The notes under the pieces were generated by a model. It did no database searches and was not told the origin of the DNA. It saw nothing but the letters and a program-made list of their open reading frames with translations. From VRUE01 sp963704545 (lineage in GTDB: Bacteria > Actinomycetota > Thermoleophilia > Solirubrobacterales > 70-9), in NCBI GenBank assembly GCA_963704545.1, contig OY969915.1, forward strand, positions 496,001 through 560,000: a stretch of 64,000 bases of DNA, in the 5' to 3' direction. Both the position numbers and the translations under genes were made by a program. This document shows positions 46,546 through 55,475 of this stretch, one piece after another. The first letter of the stretch is position 1; each line of letters begins with the position of its first letter.

Positions 46546-47286
46546 ATGCCCGACGTGGTTGTCCTGGTGCTCGCGGCAAGCGGTACGGCTCTCGCCACCG
46601 GGCTCGGGGCGATCCCGGTCTTCTTCCTCGGCACCCGAGCGGCGCAGCTGACGCCGCTCCTCCTCGGCTTTGCCGCGGGAGTCATGGGAGTGGCCTCGGT
46701 CGCCGGTCTGCTGATCCCCGCCGCCGACGAAGGCTCGGCCCCGGCCGTCGTCGCCGGCCTCGTCATGGGCGCGGGGTTGGTGGCCCTTGCCCGCCGGCGG
46801 TTGAACCCCCAGACGTCCTTCATGGGACGCGAGGGCCCCGGCGCCCGCACCTCGGCCCTGGTCTTCCTCGTCCTCTTCGTCCACAGCCTCCCCGAGGGTT
46901 TCGCCGTGGGCACGGCTTTCGCCTCCGACCGGGCGGGGCTCAGCCTGTTCGTGATCCTCGCGATCGCGATCCAGAACATCCCCGAGGGAACCAGCGTCGC
47001 GATCCCGATGGCGGCGGCCGGCTTCAGCCGCACCCGCCAGTTCTGGGCGGCGGTGGGCACCAGCGCTCCGCAGCCGGTCGGAGCCCTGGTCGCGTTCGCG
47101 CTGGTCGAGCAGGTTGAATCCCTGCTGCCCTTCTCTTTCGCCTTTGCCGCTGGAGCGATGCTGACCCTGATCGCGGTCGAGCTGCTGCCGAAGGCCTACG
47201 CCGGTCCCGGCAGGCTGGGACCGAGCGGCGGCGTCGTGCTCGGAGCCGCCGTCATGCTCGCGCTCAGCTTCGCCCTTGGTGTGTGA
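46546..47286 (+). CDS. ZIP-family divalent metal transporter
   Basis: A 246-residue transporter with eight hydrophobic segments. 'VFLVLFVHSLPEGFAVGTAFASD' (helix 4) and 'ILAIAIQNIPEGTSVAIPM' (helix 5) carry the HSxPEG and NxPEG metal-binding motifs of ZIP (PF02535) proteins of the ZupT/GufA type. Imports zinc, iron or similar ions. A TAGCGT box at 46533-46538 is 7 nt before ATG, leaderless. Confidence 0.92.
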   Translation: MPDVVVLVLAASGTALATGLGAIPVFFLGTRAAQLTPLLLGFAAGVMGVASVAGLLIPAADEGSAPAVVAGLVMGAGLVALARRRLNPQTSFMGREGPGARTSALVFLVLFVHSLPEGFAVGTAFASDRAGLSLFVILAIAIQNIPEGTSVAIPMAAAGFSRTRQFWAAVGTSAPQPVGALVAFALVEQVESLLPFSFAFAAGAMLTLIAVELLPKAYAGPGRLGPSGGVVLGAAVMLALSFALGV

Positions 47287-47373
47287 CCGCCTTCCACATT
47301 GGACAAGGGCCACCCGAAATCGGCTCCGCTCGAATGTCTTTGGGGCGGGGGGTGCCCCGCGCCGGGTCCCGAA

Positions 47374-48051
47374 ATGGATTGGATGCAAAACAAGCCGCGC
47401 CTCACCTACGCAAACGTCGTCTCGACCCTGGCTCTCTTCCTCGTCCTCGGGAGCAGCGCCGCCTACGCGGCGGACAAGATCCGCTCCGGCGACATCGCCC
47501 CGGGAGCTGTTCGCACCTCCGACGTCTTCAAGAGGGCGATCGTCAGCGGCAAGATTGCGATGGGCGCGGTGCGGAGCAACCAGATCGCCGACGGCGCTGT
47601 CGGCTCGAAGCAGATCGGGGCCGGCGCGGTCGCTCCCTCGAACCTCCAGTTCCCGGTTTTCTACGTTGCCAGCCCCACCGGCGGTTCGGCGCCTGTGACC
47701 GGAGGGCCCGAGCCATACCCGCTGGCCGACGGCACCTGGGTCCAGAAGCCCGGCGAGATCGACGTCATCTTCGGCGCAGCCTTGGCGACGCTCGCCTACG
47801 ACGAATCCGGCCCGGGCTCCTGCCGGGTGTACTTCGAAATCAACCTCAACGGCCAGCAGGTCGGCGGCGGCGAAGTCTCGACCGGCTCGACCACGCTCCA
47901 GCAGGTCGAACAGAACGTCGGCGCCCAGCCCCAGATCGACCCGGTTGCTCCAACCACCAACCAGCTGAGCGTCCAGACCGCCTCCAACGGAGCCTGCACG
48001 CCGGAATCCACCATCGATTCGACCCGCTTCCGCGTCCTCGACTTCGGCTGA
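47374..48051 (+). CDS. Secreted repeat protein of the 'LTYANVVSTLALFL' group
   Basis: About 225 residues. 'RLTYANVVSTLALFLVLGSSAAYAADKI' is a signal peptide. It is followed by repeats with the pattern (S/G)xxIxxGAV: 'IRSGDIAPGAVRTSD', 'IVSGKIAMGAVRSNQIADGAVGSKQIGAGAVAPSNL'. The C-terminal 150 residues form a beta-rich domain. Many paralogues of this architecture occur in Thermoleophilia, supporting the taxonomic guess; their function is unknown. Start ATG at 47374 (47383 also possible) has no clear ribosome-binding site. Confidence 0.75.
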   Translation: MDWMQNKPRLTYANVVSTLALFLVLGSSAAYAADKIRSGDIAPGAVRTSDVFKRAIVSGKIAMGAVRSNQIADGAVGSKQIGAGAVAPSNLQFPVFYVASPTGGSAPVTGGPEPYPLADGTWVQKPGEIDVIFGAALATLAYDESGPGSCRVYFEINLNGQQVGGGEVSTGSTTLQQVEQNVGAQPQIDPVAPTTNQLSVQTASNGACTPESTIDSTRFRVLDFG

Positions 48052-48123
48052 GGAGACGGCCCGAACCAGGGCAGCGCCAGCCGGGCGTGCGCACCGCCCA
48101 GTGGTCGCTGCCCTGAGTCCGGC

Positions 48124-48549
48124 CTACTGGTTCTGCTCGGCCCGGGCCCGGATTCGGTCCTCCTGTTCGCGCAGCTCCGGCGTGAACTCCTCGCCGAAGT
48201 CGTCGGCCTCGAAGACCTGGCGGATCTCGATCTCGCCCTCTTCCTCGTGCGGGTTGGGGCAGCGCTTGATCCATTCCACCGCCTCCTCGAAGGAGCCCAC
48301 CTGCATCAGCCAGTAGCCGGCGATCAGCTCCTTGGTCTCGGCGAAGGGGCCGTCGGTCACGGTCCGCTCGCCGCCGCCGAAGCTGACGCGGGCGCCCTTG
48401 GATGTGGGGTGCAGGCCCTCGCCGGCGAGCATCACCCCGGCCTTGACCATCTCCTCGTTGAACTCGCCCATCGCGGCGAGCAGCTCCTCGCTCGGCATCA
48501 CGCCGGCCTCGGAGTCCTTGCTTGCCTTCACGATCGCCATCACTCTCAT
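48124..48549 (-). CDS. YCII-related (DGPF-domain) protein
   Basis: A 141-residue protein. 'MRVMAIVKASKDSEAG' start, 'GARVSFGGGERTVTDGPFAETKELIAGYWLMQVGSFEEAVEWIKRCP' core, the DGPF motif as in the copy at 25340. It has a longer acidic C-terminus. No sigma factor gene is adjacent. Probable function in signalling or an unknown enzyme. Confidence 0.88.
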   Translation of the reverse strand: MRVMAIVKASKDSEAGVMPSEELLAAMGEFNEEMVKAGVMLAGEGLHPTSKGARVSFGGGERTVTDGPFAETKELIAGYWLMQVGSFEEAVEWIKRCPNPHEEEGEIEIRQVFEADDFGEEFTPELREQEDRIRARAEQNQ

Positions 48550-48645
48550 CTTGGGGTCCTTTCGTCTCGTCTCGCGGGAGCTCGGTGTGCCCGATATTCC
48601 CGCCTTTACCCCTTAGACGAACGGGGGATGCCGAAATCGACAGGG

Positions 48646-49839
48646 CTAGAGGATCGTCAGCTGCAGCCCTGCGCCGATCAGGCCACACCCGAGGACCACG
48701 TAGAGCACGGTCAGCTTGCCGTGCCAGCGGTTGAGGGCTCCGAAGGCGGCGACGGCGAGGACGGCGGTGGGGACGTCGACCACGCTCGTCTCGACGATCT
48801 CGACGGTGACGGAGGCGATCAGGCCGATGACCCCGGCCGCGACCCCGAGCAGGAAGGGGCGGATGCGCGGGTTCTCGGCGACCGCGACGAGGAAGCGGTG
48901 GAAGAAGATCGGGAAGACGAAGGCAGGGAGGAAGATGCCGAGGGTCATCGCGAGGGCTCCGGCGGTGCCGCCGGCGACGTAGCCGACGAAGGTCGAGAAG
49001 ATGATCAGCGGTGCCGGCAGGATGCCGCTCATCGCCAGCCCGTCGACGAACTGGCTGTCGGTGAGCCAGTGGTGGTCGGCCACCGCCGCTTGCTGGAGGA
49101 ACGGGATCACGGTGAAGGCGCCGCCGAAGGTGAGCAGCCCGGCCTGCAGGCCCTCGAAGAAGATCTCCGCCGTCAGGGAGAGGGTCACGGCTCCGGTGAC
49201 GACGGCGACCGCGATGGCGCTCGGATCGAACGAGTGGGCCCGGCCGGTCCAGCGCCCGGCGTTGGTTCGCAGCTCGTAGGCAAGGCCGGCGCCGAGCAGG
49301 ACGAACACGAAGCTCGCCGAGGCGAACAGGGTCAGAACGAAGGCTGCTACCGCGATCGCCGCCAGCCAGGCGTCGGTGATGAAGGTTTTGCTCAGCCGCA
49401 CGACGGCGCGCAGCACGATCGCCCCCACCGCCGCGCTCAGGCCGTAAAACAGCTCGTCGAGGTCCCCGGCCAGGTTCGCCTCGACGTAGGCGATCGAGAG
49501 CCCGAGCATGAGGACGAAGCCGGGCAGCATGAACCCCAGTCCGGCGAGGAACCCGCCGAGCTTGCCACCGCGCATCCGGCCGAAGTAGACGCAGAGCTCG
49601 TGCGCCTCGGGGCCGGGGAGCACCTGGTAGACCGCGAGCGTCTTCTTGAAGGTCTCCTCGCTGACCCAGCCCTCCTCGTCGACGCACTCGTGCTTGATCA
49701 TCGCGATCTGCGCCGCCGGCCCGCCCCAGGCGAGGGCGCCGAACTTCAGGAAGCGCAGGAAGATGGAGCGCGGGGAGTCGCCGGTAGGAGTGGGGCTCAC
49801 TGCAAGCGGCATGTCGGAGGCGAGCGGTTCCGGCGACAT
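48646..49839 (-). CDS. Chromate transporter family protein (ChrA)
   Basis: A 397-residue membrane protein with two homologous CHR domains. 'FLRFLKFGALAWGGPAAQIAMIKHECVDEEGWVSEETFKKTLAVYQVLPGPEAHELCVYFG' is the first, with the signature 'FG..awGGP.a....' and 'lPGP....'. 'GLQAGLLTFGGAFTVIPFLQQAAVADHHWLTDSQFVDGLAMSGILPAPLIIFSTFVGYV' is the second. About 10-12 helices. Expels chromate or transports sulfate. The ATG at 49839 was chosen (ATG 49809 is possible). Confidence 0.92.
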   Translation of the reverse strand: MSPEPLASDMPLAVSPTPTGDSPRSIFLRFLKFGALAWGGPAAQIAMIKHECVDEEGWVSEETFKKTLAVYQVLPGPEAHELCVYFGRMRGGKLGGFLAGLGFMLPGFVLMLGLSIAYVEANLAGDLDELFYGLSAAVGAIVLRAVVRLSKTFITDAWLAAIAVAAFVLTLFASASFVFVLLGAGLAYELRTNAGRWTGRAHSFDPSAIAVAVVTGAVTLSLTAEIFFEGLQAGLLTFGGAFTVIPFLQQAAVADHHWLTDSQFVDGLAMSGILPAPLIIFSTFVGYVAGGTAGALAMTLGIFLPAFVFPIFFHRFLVAVAENPRIRPFLLGVAAGVIGLIASVTVEIVETSVVDVPTAVLAVAAFGALNRWHGKLTVLYVVLGCGLIGAGLQLTIL

Positions 49840-49944
49840 GGCGCCGCGATTCTGGCAGGAACCGTCCCACTGGATGCGACGGGCGCTTAGACGTTCATTC
49901 GAGAGCGGTCCCGGTCGTCCATCCCTTGTGGAACGCTGAACGGC

Positions 49945-51336
49945 ATGCCGCAAGCCGGGTCCGCCGAACGGGCCCCGAGCCGCCACAGGGCGCGCTCCTG
50001 GTCGCACGAGGGAATCTCCCCGACGCTCAGGTTCGCGGTGGCGTTCGGGCTGACCGCTGCCTACGTGGCATTCGCCGTCTGGGCGTCATCTCCATGGCGG
50101 GCAGAGCTGCGCGATGCGATCGGCCCGGTGATGTCCTGGGTGATCCCGATCTTCCTCGCCTACGTCCCGGCCGTGCTCGTCGGCTTCATGGTCTTCACGC
50201 TGATCACGCTGCGCTACCGCGTTCCATCGCCGGATCCACCTAGTGGCTCCTGGCCGGAGGGTGCGTGGCCCCCGGTGACCGTCGTGATCGCCGCCCGGGA
50301 CGAGGAGTCGGGCATCGGGCCGACCCTGGAGCGGATCGCGGGCCTCTCCTACGGCGGGCCGCTCACGGCGATCCTCGCCGACAACAACTCGACCGACCGC
50401 ACCGCCGAGGTCGCCGAGGAGACGGCGCGGCGCCGTGGCCTGGAGCTGCGGCGCAGCTTCGAGCCGGAAGCGGGAAAGTGGCGGGCGCTCAACAGAGCGC
50501 TGGAGAGCGTCGAGACCCCGATCGTGGTCACCGTCGACGCCGACACCCTTCTGCACCCGGAGGCCCTGAAGTATCTGATCGGCAGGTTGATGCGCGAACC
50601 CGGAGGGCAGCATGTCTGCGCCTGCGCGGGCGCCCTGGTGGTTCAGAGCCCCACGCGCAACCTGCTGACCCGGATGCAGAGCTGGGACTACCGGCTCGGA
50701 ATCAACGGGGTCAAGCGAATGCAGTCGGCCTACGACAGCACCCTGGTCGCCCAGGGTGCTTTTTCCGCGTACTGGACGGAGGACGTTCGCGCGGTGGGGG
50801 GCTGGCCGGACGCGATCGGCGAGGACATCGTCCTCACCTGGTCGATGATGAGATCCCGCGGGCTGGTCGAGTACGAGCCATGCGCGCTCGGCGCCACTGC
50901 CGCGCCAGAGCGGGTCTCCCAGCTCATGCGCCAGCGATCGCGCTGGGCGCAGGGGATGGTGGAGGGCCTTCGGCGCAATCCGCCCGCCGAGCAGCCGAGA
51001 GTCTTGGCCAGATTCGTCTCCGGGCTCGACTACCTCGTGCCGCTCCTCGACCTCGGCTATGTCTTCTTCTGGATCCCGGGCGTCGTCCTCTTCATCGCGG
51101 GCTATCCACTCTTGTTCTCATGGTGGTCGATGCTGGTGCTGCCGATCACCCTTGTCATCTATGGGCTGCTGTGCCGCTGGCAGGAGCGGCACGTCTTTCG
51201 CCGCCTCGGATTCCATCCCCAGCACGACGTCCTAGGCTTCCTCGGCTACCTGTTCGGCTACCGGGCACTGGTCTCGCCAGCCGCCCTGCGCGGCTACGCG
51301 GAATACCTGGCCGGGGCGCCACGACGTTGGAAATAG
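49945..51336 (+). CDS. Processive family 2 glycosyltransferase (PgaC/hyaluronan synthase-like)
   Basis: A 463-residue membrane glycosyltransferase. Two N-terminal helices (about 30-50, 62-90), catalytic domain with 'VTVVIAARDEESGIGPTLERIA', 'ILADNNSTDRTAEVAEE', 'IVVTVDADTLLHPEAL' (DxD), 'AIGEDIVLTWSMMR' (catalytic ED) and 'LMRQRSRWAQGM' (QxxRW). Then three C-terminal helices. The complete D,D,D,QxxRW set indicates a polymerising enzyme, for example of beta-linked GlcNAc. It is apart from the capsule locus. Confidence 0.9.
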   Translation: MPQAGSAERAPSRHRARSWSHEGISPTLRFAVAFGLTAAYVAFAVWASSPWRAELRDAIGPVMSWVIPIFLAYVPAVLVGFMVFTLITLRYRVPSPDPPSGSWPEGAWPPVTVVIAARDEESGIGPTLERIAGLSYGGPLTAILADNNSTDRTAEVAEETARRRGLELRRSFEPEAGKWRALNRALESVETPIVVTVDADTLLHPEALKYLIGRLMREPGGQHVCACAGALVVQSPTRNLLTRMQSWDYRLGINGVKRMQSAYDSTLVAQGAFSAYWTEDVRAVGGWPDAIGEDIVLTWSMMRSRGLVEYEPCALGATAAPERVSQLMRQRSRWAQGMVEGLRRNPPAEQPRVLARFVSGLDYLVPLLDLGYVFFWIPGVVLFIAGYPLLFSWWSMLVLPITLVIYGLLCRWQERHVFRRLGFHPQHDVLGFLGYLFGYRALVSPAALRGYAEYLAGAPRRWK

Positions 51337-51385
51337 CGGCCGGCGCCAACGGGCAAGGTGCCCGCCTGGCGGTCAGCGCACCGGC

Positions 51386-51808
51386 TCAGTCCTGAGGTTG
51401 GACGATCTCCTGGACGGCCCAGCCGTTGCCGTCCGGGTCCGCGAAGAACACGAAGCGGCCCCAGGGGAACTCCTGCACCTCGCTCGCCTCGACCCCGCGC
51501 TCCAGCAGCTCCGCCCTGGCCGCATCGGCGTCCTCGACGACCAGTTGCAGGCCGGCGACGCTCCCCGGCTGCATCTGGTGCGCGCCGGTGGTCAGCGCGA
51601 TCGAGCAGGCCGAGCCGGGCGGTGTCAGCTGCACGAAGCGCAGCTCCTCGCTCACCTGGTGGTCGTGTTCGGCGAGGAAGCCGACCCGGTCGACGTAGAA
51701 GGTCTTGGCCCGGTCGACGTCGGAGACCGGCACCTGCACCAGCTCCAGTCGCCATCCGATCTTCGATGCCGTGTTTCCCGCGTCCGCCATTCGCACTCCC
51801 TTCGTCAT
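51386..51808 (-). CDS. VOC-family (glyoxalase-like) protein
   Basis: A 140-residue single VOC domain: 'WRLELVQVPVSDVDRAKTFYVDRVGFLAEHDHQV', 'RFVQLTPPGSACSIALTTG', 'FVFFADPDGNGWAVQEI'. The start at 51808 is ATG; ATG at 51790 is an alternative. It is divergent from the MarR gene (68 bp apart) and a likely target of it. Confidence 0.88.
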   Translation of the reverse strand: MTKGVRMADAGNTASKIGWRLELVQVPVSDVDRAKTFYVDRVGFLAEHDHQVSEELRFVQLTPPGSACSIALTTGAHQMQPGSVAGLQLVVEDADAARAELLERGVEASEVQEFPWGRFVFFADPDGNGWAVQEIVQPQD

Positions 51809-51856
51809 CCGAGCGTCATATGATTCTCTCGCCCGGTAAGTTCTTTATCTAACAAG

Positions 51857-51875
51857 TATCTTATCAACTAAGATA
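51857..51875. promoter_or_regulatory. Probable MarR operator
   Basis: TATCTTA (51857-51863), TCAAC, TAAGATA (51869-51875): perfect 7-bp inverted repeat immediately before the MarR start codon and between it and the divergent VOC gene. An AT-rich palindrome in GC-rich DNA at that place is typical of a MarR-family operator. Confidence 0.7.
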
Positions 51876-51876
51876 T

Positions 51877-52347
51877 ATGCCCGCAAGTCCAAAGCGACAG
51901 CTGATCGAGGAGCTGATCACCGCCTTCCGCGCCAGCGGCAACCAGGACAGCGCCTTCGAAAACCTCGCCGCCGATCGGCTCGGGGTCAACCGCACCGACC
52001 TGCACTGCCTGAATGCGATCGAGAACGCCGGCGGCCTCACCGCCGGGGAGCTGGCGACCGAGGTGGGGCTGACCAGCGGTGCGGTGACCGGCGTCGTCGA
52101 CCGCCTCGAGCGCGCCGGCTTCGCCCGCCGCGTCCCCGACCCCGCCGACCGCCGCCGCGTCAAAGTCGAGGTGACCCCCAAGTTCTACGCCCGCGCCAAG
52201 CAGATCTGGGCCCCCCTGGCGGCAGAGTGGGAGGCGTCCCTGGCAAGCCGCTTCACCGCCGCCGAGCTGACCCGGATCACCGAGTTCCTCCGCCTCACCA
52301 ACGAGGTCGGCAAGCGCCACCTCGACCGGTTGGCGGAAGGGAGCTGA
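51877..52347 (+). CDS. MarR-family transcriptional regulator
   Basis: A 156-residue regulator. Winged helix 'LHCLNAIENAGGLTAGELATEVGLTSGAVTGVVDRLERAGFARRVPDPADRRRVKVEVTP' with the 'DRR' wing, flanked by dimerisation helices. The operator-like palindrome overlaps its start. Divergent from the VOC gene, which suggests that it controls a small detoxification unit. Confidence 0.92.
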   Translation: MPASPKRQLIEELITAFRASGNQDSAFENLAADRLGVNRTDLHCLNAIENAGGLTAGELATEVGLTSGAVTGVVDRLERAGFARRVPDPADRRRVKVEVTPKFYARAKQIWAPLAAEWEASLASRFTAAELTRITEFLRLTNEVGKRHLDRLAEGS

Positions 52348-52448
52348 AGGTCCACTGGGAATAGGCCCGCCCGCCTCCACCCTCGCTCCGCCGGCCCGGG
52401 CATGCAGAAACCCCGGATGGACGATTCGGCAACCGATGTGCGCGCGAA

Positions 52449-55361
52449 TTAATTGGGAAGGAATTTCCCGAAGTCTTCCCACTCGGTGCTGTCCAAGACC
52501 GACTCGTACTGAGTTCTTGCTGTCCGCCTCAACTCTGTGAGGCGGACGACCAACTCGGAATCGCTGAGCGCGTTTTTGAGATTGGACTGAAATATCTCGA
52601 GGTCCGCGATCGCGGACAGATCACCACTTCTGAGGTCTTGGTACAGCTTCCGCCTTACCAGCAGCAGGCGGTTCAAACGGCAGGCCTGAATGGAACGCGG
52701 CACTCCTAGCTTCTCCAACAGGTTGTGCGCGTCCAGCACTCCCCAAGCTTTAGGAGACACCGGAAGAGGACGCTCTGCCGGTCCGGGAAGTGCCAGGCCG
52801 AAGACGCCGGAGGGAAGCGTGAGGAGCAATTGTGGTACCCCGCTTGGGCCTAGGGCGATGGACCATCGGTCAATGCGCATCCCGATGCGCTGAGCTGACT
52901 CTGAAGAGGATCTCTTCCCGAACCCGCTAGAGAGGACCAAAAGACTTTTCCGAACCACTGACTTGCGGGGCATGGCCTGCTCATTCTCATATTTCAGGAC
53001 AGAGTTGACGGCCTCCAGTTCTTTGACCTGGACCCCCGCGAGGTTCAGAAAGCCGTCGGAGACCTTGGCCGACGCTATCAGGGACGAAATTTTCTTTCGC
53101 CCCTTAATCACTGCACCCCCCCGATCGACAAGGAGCTGTTTGACGGCTAGCTCTTTTCCTATCCGACATTCGAGGGTCGCTCGCTCTATCTCCAGGTTCT
53201 GGAATGCCGAATCTGCAACGACCAAGGATGCAGTACCGCCTTCACATACCCAGGAGTCGACGGCACAGTCCTTCATGGAAAAGTCCAGCCGACCACCTTC
53301 AGCCAAGACATTGGTCAGGCGCATGTCTATGAGGTGGACGGATTGCCACGCTGCTTTCACGAGATCGAGGCGGCGGATCGATATGTCTCGCCAGGTGACA
53401 TCAGACATACGAACCCGGTTGAGCTGGAGATTCCCGAACTCTGCGTCAAACAGCTCGACTTCGCTGATGGTCCGGCGACTATGATCGGGCCGGGTGTAGA
53501 GAAATGCCATCAGCAAATTCCGACGCAGGATGGGCTTGGTGTCGGGCGCTTCTTTATAAGCCTTCCAAAGCGTCTCACCGACTTTTGGTTCCGTCGGATC
53601 GAATCCGCCGATGAAGTAGAGGACCTCTTGCTCCAACGGTTCTTCGAACATTGGGTTGATCTCAGGGAGGGCCTCTTTCAGGACCCGCGCGACAAAGAAC
53701 CCGCGAAACGACTTGTGGATAAAGCGGCAAGTCCCGCTTCTGTCCAGCGTTACAAAAGAGCGGGCCGCGAGGTCGGTGGCGATCTCGGCCGTCGAAAGGC
53801 GACTTCGCGCCAACGCGGACTGCAAGTCCGTGTCCTCGTTCAGCAACCGCTCCAAAATCGAATGGAAATCCACCTCCAACGATTTCGTCCCGAACATCTC
53901 GAGTGCCAGCGCCTCCGCGAGATGACGGCGCGTGTCGACATCGAGGCCCCCGCTTTTGCCGCGAAGCTTTTCGATGTCGACTTCTAGCTTGGCATGCGTG
54001 TACATCTCGTAGAGGCCGGAAGCCCCATAGTGGCGACTGGTATCGCCCAAGTCGATTCCGCCGAGCACGACGGTGCTCACGATCAGTCGTAGGAGCATCG
54101 GTCGAGTTGCGAGGTCGGTCAGGTCGTAGGTACGGTCGATGAACGCGAGAACTTCTGGCGCCGAAACGGAGATATCGGCGAGCGCGTCCGCGTGCAAGGC
54201 GACGAATTCTTCGACCTGTGGCCAGTCCAGCTTTTTCAGCCGTAGGACCCGGACCTGGCGTGCGTCGAGGGTCTCTTGGCTCCGCGGACGGCGATCAGCC
54301 TCCTGGATGTCTTCCGAGAGCTTGCGACGGAGCGTTTCCGCCACCACTTTGCTGTGGGAGCCTCCCTTGATTGCCCTTGGAGGCCGCTTGTGCTCTGAAC
54401 TCAGCTCGGCGACAAGGGCTTCGAGCTCTCCCTGTTCGACGAGATAGCTGGGCCTCGAGGTCAGCACGACAGGAGAGTGAGAGCGCAACAGCGGAAGTAG
54501 CGTGTGGAACAGTTCAAGGCGACGGGCCGCGTCGCTGCGGTCAACCATCTCGTCGAACCCGTCGAGCAGCAGGTAGAAGTTCCCACTCTCGATTCGCTGC
54601 CAAAGGGACCCGAGCGGTATGTCGCGGTAGTAGGCATCGTGAAAACTGGCCCGAAGCAGAGAGCTGACATCCTGGGTATCGCTAAAGTCACGAAGTTGAA
54701 CAAAGAGCGGGAGACGGGTGTCCTCTCCTTCTAGGTGTGCCTTTGCTCTGTGGTACTCGATGTTGCGAAGCAGCGTGGTCTTCCCGGCGCCGAAGTCGGC
54801 GAGGACAATCATGACGCCAATGCCCTTGTTGCCGTCGAAGCTGATCATCTGCTTCATGAGGGGGGCGAACTCCTCGGTTTTCGCGTCTTTCGCCTGCCGT
54901 GACCAGTCTTGTACCTCGACTTTGAGGGGTAGGTAGTCGTGAAAGATCTGCTCTGCTTTGTACCGCTCAACGAGATCTCGGAGGGCGTGACGGACGTCAA
55001 AGATCTGCGAAGCGAGCTGCTCCAAGGAAAACAGCGTCACCTGCTTTTGCGCTTCGGCCGCGGCCGTGGCGTCAGAGGTGAAGCCATTGCGACTTACCAT
55101 CACGCCAGCGGTGATCTTGCCAGCGGTGCATTGCGCTACCACTCGACTTGAAAATGCATCGACAGCAGAGCATCCGATGGGCCTACCGTGATCTTTGCAC
55201 TCGATCGCGAGGGTTACGCTCGCTGCCCCCGCGATGTCTTTCTTGACGAGCAGGTCAGTCTGTCTCCCGGCCACTTGTGTGTTGGGAACTACTCGATAGC
55301 CGAGTGCTTCATAAGCCTCGGCCACCTTGCGCTCGAATTCTTTTCCAGACTTACTGGACAT
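52449..55361 (-). CDS. REase-NACHT protein, bacterial NLR-type defence candidate
   Basis: A 970-residue protein. Residues 1-130: Mrr-like PD-(D/E)XK nuclease, with 'EFERKVAEAYEALGYRVVPN', Asp36 and Glu54-x-Lys56 ('AIECKDHG'). Residues about 180-400: NACHT NTPase, Walker A 'LADFGAGKTTLLR' near 187-199, Walker B 'FYLLLDGFDEM' near 262-272, 'VLTSRPSY' sensor. The C-terminal 450 residues contain pentapeptide-like and beta-helix-like stretches ('LFDAEFGNLQLNRVRMSDVTW'). This domain order matches known bacterial NACHT anti-phage proteins. ATG at 55361 follows GGGAGG; an ATG at 55436 would add 25 residues. GC content is lower than the flanks, suggesting transfer. Confidence 0.87.
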   Translation of the reverse strand: MSSKSGKEFERKVAEAYEALGYRVVPNTQVAGRQTDLLVKKDIAGAASVTLAIECKDHGRPIGCSAVDAFSSRVVAQCTAGKITAGVMVSRNGFTSDATAAAEAQKQVTLFSLEQLASQIFDVRHALRDLVERYKAEQIFHDYLPLKVEVQDWSRQAKDAKTEEFAPLMKQMISFDGNKGIGVMIVLADFGAGKTTLLRNIEYHRAKAHLEGEDTRLPLFVQLRDFSDTQDVSSLLRASFHDAYYRDIPLGSLWQRIESGNFYLLLDGFDEMVDRSDAARRLELFHTLLPLLRSHSPVVLTSRPSYLVEQGELEALVAELSSEHKRPPRAIKGGSHSKVVAETLRRKLSEDIQEADRRPRSQETLDARQVRVLRLKKLDWPQVEEFVALHADALADISVSAPEVLAFIDRTYDLTDLATRPMLLRLIVSTVVLGGIDLGDTSRHYGASGLYEMYTHAKLEVDIEKLRGKSGGLDVDTRRHLAEALALEMFGTKSLEVDFHSILERLLNEDTDLQSALARSRLSTAEIATDLAARSFVTLDRSGTCRFIHKSFRGFFVARVLKEALPEINPMFEEPLEQEVLYFIGGFDPTEPKVGETLWKAYKEAPDTKPILRRNLLMAFLYTRPDHSRRTISEVELFDAEFGNLQLNRVRMSDVTWRDISIRRLDLVKAAWQSVHLIDMRLTNVLAEGGRLDFSMKDCAVDSWVCEGGTASLVVADSAFQNLEIERATLECRIGKELAVKQLLVDRGGAVIKGRKKISSLIASAKVSDGFLNLAGVQVKELEAVNSVLKYENEQAMPRKSVVRKSLLVLSSGFGKRSSSESAQRIGMRIDRWSIALGPSGVPQLLLTLPSGVFGLALPGPAERPLPVSPKAWGVLDAHNLLEKLGVPRSIQACRLNRLLLVRRKLYQDLRSGDLSAIADLEIFQSNLKNALSDSELVVRLTELRRTARTQYESVLDSTEWEDFGKFLPN

Positions 55362-55475
55362 TGCCTCCCAGCGCAATAGTACGAATTTATTTGAGACATG
55401 GGTGTCTGAGATTGTCGGTATGCGCCGCCGCGGCATGGACTAGCCGTCTCTACGCCGTCAGGTCTTGCGGCGGGA

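Noticed and set aside
48247..49890. 547-codon plus-strand frame
   Set aside because: Antisense to the ChrA and YCII genes, both of which have clear motifs.
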